The notes below the pieces were generated by a model. That model was not told where the DNA came from. It saw only the letters and a list, made by a program, of their open reading frames with translations, and searched no databases. Made by a program: the position numbers and the translations under genes. Positions 54,291 through 63,385 of a DNA stretch of 64,000 nucleotides are shown piece after piece; positions within the stretch are counted from its first letter, which is position 1; every line of letters begins with the position of its first letter. The stretch spans positions 1,201,001 through 1,265,000 of the forward strand of contig NZ_CP085344.1 of NCBI RefSeq assembly GCF_020618415.1. Reading direction: 5' to 3'. The stretch comes from Cupriavidus sp. MP-37 (lineage in GTDB: Bacteria > Pseudomonadota > Gammaproteobacteria > Burkholderiales > Burkholderiaceae).

Positions 54291-55727
54291 ATGAACGCCC
54301 CCACCGCTGCGGCACAAGTGCCGCCCATGCCCCTCGATGTCGTCGGCGCGCTGTGGCGCGATGCCGGCCTGCCCGACGCGGCTCTGGTCCATCTGCGCCT
54401 GGACGGTGCCGAGCCGGTGCTGCCTTCGAGCTTTGCCGTGGGCACCGCGGCGCAGGCCAGCCTGGCCGCGTCGGCGCTGGCCGCCGCCACGCTGTGGCAA
54501 GGCCGCAGCGGCCGCTGGCAGGACGTCAGCGTCGACATGCGCCACGCCATCACCGAGTTCCGCAGCGAGCGCTACCTGCGCGTCGATGGCGGCCCGGCGC
54601 CGGAACTGTGGGACAAGATCGCCGGCATCTACCGCTGCGGCGACGGCCGCTGGGTCCGCCTGCACACCAATTTTCCGCATCACCGCGACGGCGTGCTGCG
54701 GCTGCTGGGCTGTGCCTATGACCAGGCGGCGGTGCAGGCGGCGCTGGAAAAATGGGAAGCCGAGGCGTTCGAGACGGCCGCGTCCGACGCCGGCCTGGTG
54801 GTGGCCGCGCTGCGCAGCTTCGACGAATGGGACCGCCATCCGCAAGCCGCCGCCCTGCGTGGCCTGCCGCCGGTAACGCTGGAGCGGATCGGCGACGCTC
54901 CGCCGCAGCCGCTGCCGGCGCCGGTGTCGTCGGGCGAGCAGCCGCTGTCGGGCGTGCGCGTGCTCGATTTCACCCGCATCATCGCCGGCCCGGTGGCGGG
55001 GCGCACGCTGGCCGCGCATGGCGCCGACGTGCTGCTGGTCACCGCGCCGCACCTGCCGTCGATCGCGCCGCTGGTGATCGACACCGGCCGCGGCAAGCGC
55101 AGCTGCCAGCTGGACCTGCGCGATGCCGACGACAAGCGCACGCTGCACAAGCTGCTGCACGGCGCCGATGTGCTGGTGCAAGGCTACCGGCCCGGCGGCC
55201 TGGCCGAGCTGGGCGCGGGCGCGGAGGCCGCGGCGCGCGCCCGTCCGGGCATCGTCTATGTGTCGCTGAGCGCGTATGGCCACGTCGGGCCGTGGGCGCA
55301 CAAGCGCGGCTTCGATTCGCTGGTGCAGACCGCCACCGGCTTCAACGCCGCTGAAGCGCAGGCGGCCGGCAGTGACACGCCGCGCCCGTTGCCGGCCCAG
55401 GTGCTGGACCACGCCGCGGGCTACCTGGTGGCATTCGGCGCGATGGCCGCGCTGCACCGGCGCGCAGTGGAGGGTGGCAGCTGGCATGTGCGCGTGTCGC
55501 TGGCGCAGGTGGGGCAGTGGCTGCGCGGGCTGGGGCGCGTGCCCGACGGGCTCAAGGCGCCCGAGCAGAAGATCGACGACGTGGCCGACCTGCTCGAGGC
55601 GGTGCCATCCGGCTTCGGCATGCTGACCGTGGTGCGCCACGCCGCGCAGCTGTCGGAGACGCCGGCGCGCTGGACGCTGCCGTCCGAGCCGCTCGGCACG
55701 CATGCGCCGGAGTGGCTGCCGCGCTAG
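54291..55727 (+). CDS. CaiB/BaiF family (class III) CoA transferase
   Basis: 478 aa. The C-terminal half holds the class III signature LSGVRVLDFTRIIAGPVAGRTLAAHGADVLLV, then KRSCQLDLRDADDKRTLHKLL, ADVLVQGYRPGG and YVSLSAYGHVGPWAHKRGFDSLVQTATG, where the aspartate of the last block is the likely catalytic residue. The N-terminal 210 residues are a second, degenerate CoA-transferase-like half. Such proteins move CoA between organic acids. Substrate unknown; no pathway partner nearby. Confidence 0.88.
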   Translation: MNAPTAAAQVPPMPLDVVGALWRDAGLPDAALVHLRLDGAEPVLPSSFAVGTAAQASLAASALAAATLWQGRSGRWQDVSVDMRHAITEFRSERYLRVDGGPAPELWDKIAGIYRCGDGRWVRLHTNFPHHRDGVLRLLGCAYDQAAVQAALEKWEAEAFETAASDAGLVVAALRSFDEWDRHPQAAALRGLPPVTLERIGDAPPQPLPAPVSSGEQPLSGVRVLDFTRIIAGPVAGRTLAAHGADVLLVTAPHLPSIAPLVIDTGRGKRSCQLDLRDADDKRTLHKLLHGADVLVQGYRPGGLAELGAGAEAAARARPGIVYVSLSAYGHVGPWAHKRGFDSLVQTATGFNAAEAQAAGSDTPRPLPAQVLDHAAGYLVAFGAMAALHRRAVEGGSWHVRVSLAQVGQWLRGLGRVPDGLKAPEQKIDDVADLLEAVPSGFGMLTVVRHAAQLSETPARWTLPSEPLGTHAPEWLPR

Positions 55728-56341
55728 TAGAGCGTGGTGCGCTGCCGCTCGGGCAGCTCGCGGTCATAGGCGGCGCCGTCGATGGCGTTGCCGCTCAGCG
55801 TGGCCAGGATTTCGCCGTTGCTGGGCAGCGACTGGCGCGCGACCTGCGACTGCGCGGCCCACAGGCGCGAGCGGATCAGCGCGCGGGCGCACTGGAAGAA
55901 CACCGCCTGCACCGTGATTACCAGCACCGTGGTCGGGGCCTTGCCTTCGACCACGCAGCGCGCGATCAGCGCGGGATCGACGCTGATCTGCGCGGTGCCG
56001 TTGACGCGGATGGTCTCGTTGATGCCCGGGATCACGAACAGCAGGCCCACGCGCGGATCGGCGACGATATTGCGCAGGCTGTCGATGCGGTTGTTGCCGC
56101 GCCGGTCCGGCAGCAGCAGCGTGCGCTCGTCCAGCACCTGTACGAAGCCGGGGGCGTCGCCGCGCGGCGAGCATTCGGCCCAGTCCTGCCCGACCGTCGA
56201 CAGCAGGCAGAACGGCGCCGCTTCGATAAAGGCCCGGTAGTGCGGATGCAGGTAATCGACTTGCTTGGAGAGCGAGGGCGGCGCCGGCTGCGCGTAGAGC
56301 GCTTCCAGCTCGGCCAGCGTGGTGATCGCGTGCGGGGTCAT
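55724..56341 (-). CDS. Pyridoxamine-5'-phosphate-oxidase-like FMN-binding protein
   Basis: 205 aa. Split-barrel fold: HYRAFIEAAPFCLLSTVGQDWAECSPRGDAPGFV, LLLPDRRGNNRIDSLRNIVADPRVGLLFVIPG, and a C-terminal WAAQSQVARQSLPSNGEIL segment shared with MSMEG_1061-type proteins. Function unproven. The stop overlaps the stop of the convergent CoA transferase gene. An in-frame ATG at 56376 would add 12 residues through a short ggcgtaggtt repeat and is less likely. Confidence 0.85.
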   Translation of the reverse strand: MTPHAITTLAELEALYAQPAPPSLSKQVDYLHPHYRAFIEAAPFCLLSTVGQDWAECSPRGDAPGFVQVLDERTLLLPDRRGNNRIDSLRNIVADPRVGLLFVIPGINETIRVNGTAQISVDPALIARCVVEGKAPTTVLVITVQAVFFQCARALIRSRLWAAQSQVARQSLPSNGEILATLSGNAIDGAAYDRELPERQRTTLY

Positions 56342-56426
56342 GGCAGGTGGGGCGTAGGTTGGGCGTAGGTTGGGCATAGGCGGGGGCGATAGCGTCAATG
56401 TAACGCACAAGCGCGGCGCGCAGGCC

Positions 56427-57287
56427 CTACACGGTCACGGTGCCCCGGCCGATCTCCAGCACGCGCCCGCCCACGCGGATCGCGCCCGCGGCATCGATGG
56501 CAAGGCGCAGCCGGCACGGGCGGCCCACGGCCTCGCCCTGGTCGATCGCATAGGCGGCCGGCAGCGCATGGCCGGTGGCCAGCAGCCAGCCGCCGAGGTT
56601 GGCGCAGGCCGAGCCCGTGCCGGGATCCTCGGCCACGCCGCCGCCCTGCTTGGTGAAGAAGTAGCGCGACAGCACGCGTGCGGGCTGTTCGGGATCGAAG
56701 GCAAAGACGTAGGCGGTCTTGCGGCCCAGGCTGCTTTGCGGCCAGATGCCAAGCCGCGCGCTGTCCGGATTGGCGCGGCGCACGGCGTCGGTACTGCGCA
56801 CCGGCACCAGCAGCTGGTCGGCCCCGGTATCGACCCACATCGGCGGCATCAGCAGGTCTTGTTCCCGCAAGCCGAGCAGGCCGGCCATGTCGGCGTCGGC
56901 CAGGCCGGACGGCGCGGTCTTCGGCTCGCCGCGGTGGGGCGCGGTGAAGGTCCAGACATCGCCCTGCGCGGCCACGGGCACCACGCCGGCAAGGAACTCC
57001 AGCGTCAGCGCATCGCCGGTGCCGGCCAGTTCGCGCACCACGTGCGCGGTCCCCAGCGTCGGATGGCCAGCAAAGCGCATCTCATAGCCGGTGGTGAAAA
57101 TGCGCACCCGCGCGCTGGCCTGTTCCGACGGCAGGATAAAGGTGGTTTCCGACAGGTTGAACTGCAGCGCCAGCGCCTGCATGGTGGCGTCGTCCATGCC
57201 GCGCGCGTCCTCGAACACGCACAGGGGATTGCCGCCGAAGGTGGATTCGGCAAAGACGTTGAGCAGGCGGAAGGAGTAGGTGGTCAT
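56427..57287 (-). CDS. PhzF family isomerase/epimerase-like protein
   Basis: 286 aa with the two-half PhzF fold. Catalytic-type Glu in LQFNLSETTFILP, AGHPTLGTAHVV motif, and GVAEDPGTGSACANLGGWLL in the second half. PhzF itself isomerises a phenazine precursor, but most members have unknown substrates and no phz genes are nearby. Followed on the minus strand by the PNPOx-like gene. Confidence 0.9.
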   Translation of the reverse strand: MTTYSFRLLNVFAESTFGGNPLCVFEDARGMDDATMQALALQFNLSETTFILPSEQASARVRIFTTGYEMRFAGHPTLGTAHVVRELAGTGDALTLEFLAGVVPVAAQGDVWTFTAPHRGEPKTAPSGLADADMAGLLGLREQDLLMPPMWVDTGADQLLVPVRSTDAVRRANPDSARLGIWPQSSLGRKTAYVFAFDPEQPARVLSRYFFTKQGGGVAEDPGTGSACANLGGWLLATGHALPAAYAIDQGEAVGRPCRLRLAIDAAGAIRVGGRVLEIGRGTVTV

Positions 57288-57625
57288 GGCGCGGGGGCTC
57301 CGAAGGATCTTCCGTCACAGTGTACGGAGACCGGGCCGGCGGGCCATGGACAATTGGAGGGTTTGCGAGCGGGCCAGTTGGACCGGCGCTGTTCTCGCGA
57401 TGCCGTTCGCAGCAAGCGCCCCTCGCCCGCTTGCGGGAGAGGGGAGAGGGCGGGCGCGGGCCGAAGCCAAGGTGCTGGAAAAAACCGTTGGCCTCGTTTT
57501 GTGTGGTTCCTGGCTAGACCACCCCTCACCCCGGCCCTCTCCCCGTGAGGGGAGAGGGAGAACACCTTGCTTAGGCTAGTTCGGGCGGCTTTGGTGCACC
57601 CAAAACCGCCGCTCCCTTTTACGCT
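57288..57625. other. Intergenic stretch carrying REPIN-like copy 2
   Basis: 338 bp between the phzF-like start and the ggt-like stop. The central and distal part is the repeat at 57419-57561; nothing else was recognised. Promoter elements for the phzF-like gene should lie at 57290-57400 but none stands out. Confidence 0.5.
57419..57561. repeat. REPIN-like repeat, copy 2 (inverted relative to copy 1)
   Basis: Ends with the palindrome CCCTCTCCCC-GTGA-GGGGAGAGGG (57535-57558) and begins with a degraded one (CCTCGCCCGC / GCGGGAGAGGGG, 57420-57442). The inner part reverse-complements to the same blocks as copy 1 (47096-47246). Confidence 0.82.
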
Positions 57626-59251
57626 TCAGAACCCCACCGCCTGCCCGTCGCGCCGGCTGTCGCTGGCCGCGACGTAGCCGTGGTCGGCGTCGTCCGACAG
57701 GCGCCAGATAAACTGGCCCGAGCCGAAGTCCATGTACGGGTCGTCCACCGACTTGAGCTGGTGGCCGCGCGCCTTCAGGCCCGCGACCGTGGCCGGGTCC
57801 ATGGTGCCTTCCACGTCCAGCGTGAAGTCGCGGTTGACCTTCCAGCGCGGCGCGCAGCAGGCGGCCTGCGGCTGCTGGTTGTAGTCGAGCATGCGCACCA
57901 CGGTCTGCACGTGGCCCTGCGGCTGCATGTCGCCGCCCATCACGCCGAAGCTCATCACCGGCTGGCCGTCCTTGGTCAGGAAGGCCGGGATGATGGTGTG
58001 GAACGGACGCTTGCCGCCCGCGACCACGTTGGCGGATTTCGGGTCCATCGAGAAGCCGACGCCGCGGTTCTGCAGGCTGATGCCGGTGCCCGGCACCACC
58101 ACGCCCGAGCCGAAGCCCATGTAGTTGGACTGGATGAACGAGATCATCATGCCGTTCTCGTCCGCCGCGGTCAGGTAGATGGTGCCGCCGACCTTGGGCA
58201 TGCCGAAGTTGAAATGCGTGGCGCGCTGCATGTCGATCAGCTTGGCGCGCGACTTCAGGTAGGCGTCGTCCAGCATCTGTTCGGGCGTGACTTCCATGCT
58301 GCGCGGGTCGGCCACGTACTGGTACAGGTCGGCGAAGGCCAGCTTCATGGCCTCGATCTGCAGGTGCTGCGAATCGACCGAATCCACCGGGATCGAGGCC
58401 AGGTCGAACTGGTCGAGGATGCCCAGCGCGATCAGCGCGGCGATGCCCTGGCCATTGGGCGGGATCTCGTGCAGTTCATAGCCGCGGTACGACTTGCTGA
58501 TCGGCTTGACCCAGTCGGGCCGGTAGTTGCGCAGGTCGTCGAGCGTCATCGCGCCGCCGCACTGCTGGCTGAAGGCGGCGATCTTCTCGGCGATCGCACC
58601 CTCGTAGTAGGCGCGGCCGCCGGTGGCGCCGATCTGGCGCAGGGTCTCGGCGGCGGCCTTCATGGTGAACTTTTCGCCTACCGCCGGGGCGCGGCCGTTG
58701 GGCATGAAGGTGTCGGCGTAGCCGGGCTGGTCTTTCAGTTCCGGCACGGCAGCGGCCCACTTGTGCGCCACCACCGGCGGCACCGCATAGCCGCGCTCGG
58801 CGATCTCGATCGCCGGTTCCATCAGGTCGGCGAACGGCAGTTTGCCGAAGCGCTCGTGCAGCGCGGCCCAGCCGGCGATGACGCCGGGCACGGTGACCGA
58901 GTCCCAGCCGCGGATCGGGCGGTTCGCCAGGCCGTTGGCGTCGGTGCCGTACTTGCGCTTGAAGTACTCCGGGTTCCAGGCGGCCGGGGCCACGCCGGAG
59001 GAGTTCAGGCCGTGGAGCTCCTTGCCGTCCCACAGGATGGCAAAGGCGTCGCTGCCCAGGCCGCACGACACCGGCTCGACGATGGTGATCGCGGCGGCCG
59101 CGGCGATGGCGGCATCGACGGCATTGCCGCCCTTGAGCAGCATGCGCAGGCCGGCCTGCGCGGCCAGCGGGTGCGAGGTCGAGACCACGTTGCGCGCGAA
59201 CAGCGGGATGCGCACGGACGGGTAGGGGTTGGTCCAGTTGAAGTTCTGCAT
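57626..59251 (-). CDS. Gamma-glutamyltransferase family protein
   Basis: 541 aa Ntn-hydrolase of the GGT family. Start-proximal VSTSHPLAAQAGLRMLLKGGNAVDAA, and the putative autoprocessing threonine in VGGTIYLTAADENG followed by FGSGVVVPGTGISLQNRG. There is no signal peptide at the chosen start, unlike periplasmic GGTs, so a cytoplasmic amidase/acylase-type role is also possible. Located 43 bp downstream of the Bug solute-binding protein gene, suggesting that the imported solute is a gamma-glutamyl or similar amide compound (inference). Confidence 0.88.
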   Translation of the reverse strand: MQNFNWTNPYPSVRIPLFARNVVSTSHPLAAQAGLRMLLKGGNAVDAAIAAAAAITIVEPVSCGLGSDAFAILWDGKELHGLNSSGVAPAAWNPEYFKRKYGTDANGLANRPIRGWDSVTVPGVIAGWAALHERFGKLPFADLMEPAIEIAERGYAVPPVVAHKWAAAVPELKDQPGYADTFMPNGRAPAVGEKFTMKAAAETLRQIGATGGRAYYEGAIAEKIAAFSQQCGGAMTLDDLRNYRPDWVKPISKSYRGYELHEIPPNGQGIAALIALGILDQFDLASIPVDSVDSQHLQIEAMKLAFADLYQYVADPRSMEVTPEQMLDDAYLKSRAKLIDMQRATHFNFGMPKVGGTIYLTAADENGMMISFIQSNYMGFGSGVVVPGTGISLQNRGVGFSMDPKSANVVAGGKRPFHTIIPAFLTKDGQPVMSFGVMGGDMQPQGHVQTVVRMLDYNQQPQAACCAPRWKVNRDFTLDVEGTMDPATVAGLKARGHQLKSVDDPYMDFGSGQFIWRLSDDADHGYVAASDSRRDGQAVGF

Positions 59252-59294
59252 GGGTGTGTCCTGTGTGTCCTGTGTGTTCGGTGCGCCCGGGCGC

Positions 59295-60272
59295 TTATTC
59301 TGCCGTGATCTTGCGATCCTTGATCAGCTTGCCCCAGCGCGCGCTGTCCTGCTTCACCATGGCGGCGAACTGGGCGGGCGTGCCGCCGACCGGTTCGGCC
59401 CCCAGCTTGCCCAGCCGCTCCCTGACCTCGGGCGACTGGATGGCCTTGTTGAACTCGGCATTGAGGCGGTTGACGATATCGGCCGGCATGCCCTTGGGGC
59501 CGTAGATGCCGAACCAGGTATCGGAGACAAAGCCCGGCAGGCCGGATTCGCTGGCGGTGGGGATTTCCGGCGCCAGCGGCGAGCGCTTCGCACTGGTCAC
59601 CGCGAGCGCCTTGAGCTTGCCGTCCTTCACATGCGGCAGGCCCGAGACGATGCTGTCGAACAGCACCTGCACCTTGCCCGAGATCAGGTCAGGCACGGCC
59701 AGCGCGGTGCCGCGGTAAGGGATGTGGGTGATGAACACGCCCGCCTGCGCCTTGAAGGCCTCGGCGGTGAGGTGCACCACGGTGCCGTTGCCGCTCGAGG
59801 CGTAGTTCAGCTCGCCGGGATGCTTCTTGGCATAGTCGACCAGCTCGCGCACGTTCTTCACCGGCAGGCTGTTAGGCACCACCAGCACGTTGGTGGCGAT
59901 GGCGACCTGGCCCACCGGCGTGAAATCGGTCTCGGCGTGGTACGGCAACCGCGGGTTGATATGCGGGCCGATCGAATGCGTGCTGGTGGTGGCGATCAGC
60001 AGCGTATAGCCGTCGGGCGCGGCCTTGGCGGCCATGTCGGAACCGATCGCGCCGCCCGCGCCGGGACGGTTGTCGACCACGATCTGCTGGCCCATGTTGC
60101 TGCCGACCTTCTGCGCGATGGCGCGCGCCAGCAGGTCGGTGGCGCCGCTGGCGGGGAAGGGCACGAGCAGCCGGATCGGCTTGCTCGGATACGTGTCGGC
60201 CAGTGCAGGGGTGGCGGCCAGGCACAGGCCGATGCCGAGGCCGGTGCCGAGGCGGCGCAGCCAGGATGTCAT
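59295..60272 (-). CDS. Bug-type (TctC) tripartite tricarboxylate transporter binding protein
   Basis: 325 aa. Signal peptide (cleavage after ALA, about residue 25), then the Bug fold: YPSKPIRLLVPFPASGATDLLARAIAQKVG, VVDNRPGAGGAIGSDMAAKA, and KVQVLFDSIVSGLPHVKDGKLKALAVTS. Periplasmic solute binding, usually a carboxylated compound. Divergent from a LysR gene; the TctAB membrane parts follow on the other side of lysR. Confidence 0.93.
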   Translation of the reverse strand: MTSWLRRLGTGLGIGLCLAATPALADTYPSKPIRLLVPFPASGATDLLARAIAQKVGSNMGQQIVVDNRPGAGGAIGSDMAAKAAPDGYTLLIATTSTHSIGPHINPRLPYHAETDFTPVGQVAIATNVLVVPNSLPVKNVRELVDYAKKHPGELNYASSGNGTVVHLTAEAFKAQAGVFITHIPYRGTALAVPDLISGKVQVLFDSIVSGLPHVKDGKLKALAVTSAKRSPLAPEIPTASESGLPGFVSDTWFGIYGPKGMPADIVNRLNAEFNKAIQSPEVRERLGKLGAEPVGGTPAQFAAMVKQDSARWGKLIKDRKITAE

Positions 60273-60341
60273 GGGTGTCTCCGGAAATCAGGCGCAGGGC
60301 GGATTGATGATCGGCCTTCATTATTCCGCGCCGCCGGTCAC

Positions 60342-60362
60342 AAAGAAAGCTAATATTTCTTT
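60342..60362. promoter_or_regulatory. LysR-type operator between bug and lysR
   Basis: Interrupted palindrome AAAGAAA-N7-TTTCTTT between the divergent genes, with a further AGAAATTTTT half-like site at 60374-60383. The spacing and the AT-rich character fit LysR binding. Confidence 0.5.
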
Positions 60363-60433
60363 CCGATGTCGCAAGAAATTTTTAAGTATCGAACGCCATG
60401 GCGACGGGGCGTTCCCTGGCTTTCGTGTGCACC

Positions 60434-61318
60434 ATGAGCACTGTCCGCTTTCTTCGTACCTTTGTCGCCGTGGCCGAGCACGGCTCGTTCGCCGCCGCCG
60501 CGGCGCAGGTGGCGCTGACCCAGGCCGCGGTCAGCCTGCAGATGCGCGCGCTGGAGACCGAGCTGCGGCGCGAGCTGTTCGACCGCAACGGCCGCGTGGC
60601 GGTGCTCAACGCCGACGGCCGCGCACTGTTGCCGCAGGCGCGCAAGCTGCTGGCGCTCTATGAAGAGATGCGGCTGCCGCTGGCTTCGGCCGAGGCCATG
60701 GCGGGCGCGGTCGCGGTGGGTGCGGTGGTGTCGGTGATGGGTGGCCTGTCGCACGCGGTGGCGCGCATGAAGCGCACCTATCCCGCCCTCGACGTGCGGC
60801 TGGTCGGCGCCAAGTCGATCGAGCTGGCGGCGCAGGTGGAGGCCGGCGAACTCGACGCCGCCATCCTGGTGGAAGGCGCCGCGCGCGTGCCCGGCACGCT
60901 GCGCTGGACGCCGCTGTACCAGGAGCCGCTGGTGGCCATCGCCGCGCGCGGCAGCCCGGGCCGCGACGCGCGCGAGGCGCTGGCGGCCAACCCCTACCTG
61001 CGTTTCGATCGCAGCCAGCGCACCGGCGTGCTGGTGGAGCGCGCGCTGCGCCGCGCGCACCTGAAGGTCAATGAGTTCCTGGAACTGAACGCGATCGAGG
61101 CGCTGGTCGAACTGGTGCGGCAGGAGGTGGGCGTGACCGTGGTGCCGCTGCTGCGGCGCGCGCGCTGGCGCGACGACGACGCCTTGCGCGTGCTGCCGCT
61201 GCTGGTCAACGGCGAGCCGGTGATGCGCCAGATCGGCATGCTGGAGCGGCGCGACCACGGCCGCGGACAGGTCACGGCGGCGGTGCGCGCGGCCTGCAGC
61301 GAACTGTTCGGCGCCTAG
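60434..61318 (+). CDS. LysR family transcriptional regulator
   Basis: 294 aa from the ATG at 60434; the ATG at 60398 would add 12 residues. N-terminal winged helix RFLRTFVAVAEHGSFAAAAAQVALTQAAVSLQMRALE, then the periplasmic-binding-protein-like effector domain (about 90-290). Probably controls the divergent bug-ggt unit, and perhaps the tctBA operon that converges on it. Confidence 0.9.
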   Translation: MSTVRFLRTFVAVAEHGSFAAAAAQVALTQAAVSLQMRALETELRRELFDRNGRVAVLNADGRALLPQARKLLALYEEMRLPLASAEAMAGAVAVGAVVSVMGGLSHAVARMKRTYPALDVRLVGAKSIELAAQVEAGELDAAILVEGAARVPGTLRWTPLYQEPLVAIAARGSPGRDAREALAANPYLRFDRSQRTGVLVERALRRAHLKVNEFLELNAIEALVELVRQEVGVTVVPLLRRARWRDDDALRVLPLLVNGEPVMRQIGMLERRDHGRGQVTAAVRAACSELFGA

Positions 61319-61335
61319 CAACGACAGGCACCGGA

Positions 61336-61365
61336 CGAAAAAAAAGGGCACCTTGCGGTGCCCTT
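61336..61365 (-). terminator. Rho-independent terminator of tctBA
   Basis: Perfect 9-bp stem AAGGGCACC / GGTGCCCTT with a 4-nt loop. On the minus strand it is followed by a run of eight or more Ts, 43 bp after the tctA stop. Confidence 0.9.
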
Positions 61366-61407
61366 CAGTCTTGCTGCAGCCGGCGCGAGGCCGGCGGTGT
61401 TCCCTGC

Positions 61408-62910
61408 TTATTCTTCCTGGAAGGCTTCTTCGCGCTTGGCCTTGATCGACGGCAGCGCCACGATCACGACCAGCACCGCGGCGGCGATCAGCAGGCCCAG
61501 CGACAGCGGGCGCGTCACGAACACGCTGAAGTCACCACGCGACAGCAGCAGCGAGCGGCGGAAGTTCTCTTCCATCATCGGCCCCAGCACGAAGCCGAGC
61601 AGCAGCGGTGCCGGTTCGCAGCGCAGCTTGATGAACAGGTAGCCCACCACGCCGAAGGCAGCGGTCTGGAACACGTCGAAGGTGGTGTTCTGGACCGAAT
61701 ACACGCCGATGCAGCAGAACGTCAGGATGGCCGGGTACAGGTAGCGGTAGGGCACCTTCAGCAGCTTCACCCAGATGCCGATCAGCGGCAGGTTCAGCAC
61801 GATCAGCATCAGGTTGCCGATCCACATCGAGGCGATCAGGCCCCAGAACAGCGCCGGGTTGCTGGTCATCACCTGCGGGCCGGGCTGGATGTTGTGGATG
61901 GTCATCGCACCCACCATCAGCGCCATCACCGCGTTGGGCGGGATGCCCAGCGTCAGCAGCGGGATGAACGAGGTCTGCGACGCGGCGTTGTTGGCCGATT
62001 CCGGACCTGCCACGCCTTCGATCGCGCCCTTGCCGAATTCCTGCGGGTACTTCGAGGTCTTCTTCTCCAGCGAGTACGCCGCGAACGAAGCCAGCGAGGC
62101 GCCGCCGCCCGGCAGGATGCCCAGCGCCGAACCCAGCGCGGTGCCGCGCAGCACGGCCGGGATCATGCGCTTGAAGTCTTCCTTGGTCGGGAACAGGTTG
62201 GTGATGTGGTCGGTGAAGGTCTCGCGGTGCTCCTTCTGCTCCAGGTTGGCAATGATTTCGGCAAAGCCGAAGATACCCATTGCCACCGAGACGAAGTTCA
62301 GGCCGTCGGTCAGTTCCGGCACGTCGAACGAGAAGCGCGCGGCGCCAGAGTTCACGTCGGTGCCGACCAGGCCCAGCAGCAGGCCCAGCACGATCATGGC
62401 GATGGCCTTGACCAGCGAACCCGAGGCCAGCACCACGGCGCCGATCAGGCCCAGCACCATCAGCGAGAAGTACTCGGCCGGGCCGAACTTGAACGCCAGT
62501 TCCGACAGCGGCGCGGCAAACGCGGCCAGGATCATGGTGGCGACGCAGCCGGCGAAGAACGAGCCCAGGCCCGCCGTGGCCAGCGCCACCCCCGCTCGCC
62601 CTCGCCTGGCCATCTGGTAGCCATCGATGGTGGTCACCACCGACGACGATTCACCAGGCAGGTTCACCAGGATGGCGGTGGTGGAGCCGCCGTACTGGGC
62701 GCCGTAGTAGATGCCGGCCAGCATGATCAGCGCGGCCACCGGCGGCAGCGTGTAGGTCACCGGCAGCAGCATGGCGATGGTGGCCAGCGGCCCCAGGCCC
62801 GGCAGCACGCCGATCAGCGTACCCAGCACGCAGCCGAGGAAGGCGTAGGCCAGGTTCTGGAAGGTCAGGGCGGTGGAGAAGCCCAGACTCAGGTTGGTGA
62901 GTAGTTCCAT
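61408..62910 (-). CDS. tctA: Tripartite tricarboxylate transporter large subunit (TctA family)
   Basis: 500 aa, about twelve hydrophobic segments. TctA signatures: GVLPGLGPLATIAMLLPVTY, YGGSTTAILVNLPGESSSVVT, GILPGGGASLASFAAYSLEKK and GPESANNAASQTSFIPLLTLGIP. Forms the membrane channel together with TctB for a Bug protein. The start has GGAGG. Only 13 bp separate it from tctB. Confidence 0.95.
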   Translation of the reverse strand: MELLTNLSLGFSTALTFQNLAYAFLGCVLGTLIGVLPGLGPLATIAMLLPVTYTLPPVAALIMLAGIYYGAQYGGSTTAILVNLPGESSSVVTTIDGYQMARRGRAGVALATAGLGSFFAGCVATMILAAFAAPLSELAFKFGPAEYFSLMVLGLIGAVVLASGSLVKAIAMIVLGLLLGLVGTDVNSGAARFSFDVPELTDGLNFVSVAMGIFGFAEIIANLEQKEHRETFTDHITNLFPTKEDFKRMIPAVLRGTALGSALGILPGGGASLASFAAYSLEKKTSKYPQEFGKGAIEGVAGPESANNAASQTSFIPLLTLGIPPNAVMALMVGAMTIHNIQPGPQVMTSNPALFWGLIASMWIGNLMLIVLNLPLIGIWVKLLKVPYRYLYPAILTFCCIGVYSVQNTTFDVFQTAAFGVVGYLFIKLRCEPAPLLLGFVLGPMMEENFRRSLLLSRGDFSVFVTRPLSLGLLIAAAVLVVIVALPSIKAKREEAFQEE

Positions 62911-62923
62911 GTTGGCGGCCTCC

Positions 62924-63385
62924 TTAGCTTGCCAGGAAAGCCGGCCACACCGGCATCTGCAGGTTGATGCCGTACACGAACGCGCCCAGGCTGATCAGCA
63001 CCAGGATGACCGCGTTCAGGATGGCGCCCTTCCAGCTGAACTCGTGGCTGGCCATCGACGACACCAGCACCAGCACCAGCACCGACAGCACCATGCCCAG
63101 CGGCTTCAGCAGCAGGCCGAACAGCACCACCGAACCGAGGATCCACAACAGCGTCTTGATGTCCCAGCGGGCCAGGCTGTCTTCTTCCGTCTTGGACGAC
63201 AGCGAGCCGAACAGCACCAGCGCGCCCAGCAGGGCGAGCACGATGCCGAGCCAGAACGGGAAGTATCCCGGTCCCATTTTTGCGGCGGTTCCCATGGAAT
63301 AACCGCGCGCGACCCAGGAAAAGCCGAATCCGACCAGGATGAACATCAGGCCGGAGGCGAAGTCCTTTTGGCTACGTATGCGCAA
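62924..63385 (-). CDS. tctB: Tripartite tricarboxylate transporter small subunit (TctB family)
   Basis: 153 aa from a TTG at 63385, preceded by GAGGAG (spacing 7), which gives the usual TctB N-terminus (RIRSQKDFASGLMFI). A longer frame from the ATG at 63442 adds 19 residues ahead of the ribosome site and is rejected. Four membrane segments with the GPGYFPFWLGIVLALLGALVL motif. First gene of tctBA. Confidence 0.92.
   Translation of the reverse strand: MRIRSQKDFASGLMFILVGFGFSWVARGYSMGTAAKMGPGYFPFWLGIVLALLGALVLFGSLSSKTEEDSLARWDIKTLLWILGSVVLFGLLLKPLGMVLSVLVLVLVSSMASHEFSWKGAILNAVILVLISLGAFVYGINLQMPVWPAFLAS

Noticed and set aside
57680..59308. Plus-strand 542-codon open frame opposite the gamma-glutamyltransferase gene
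   Set aside because: The composition is that of a mirror frame, there is no ribosome site, and the minus-strand gene has clear family motifs.
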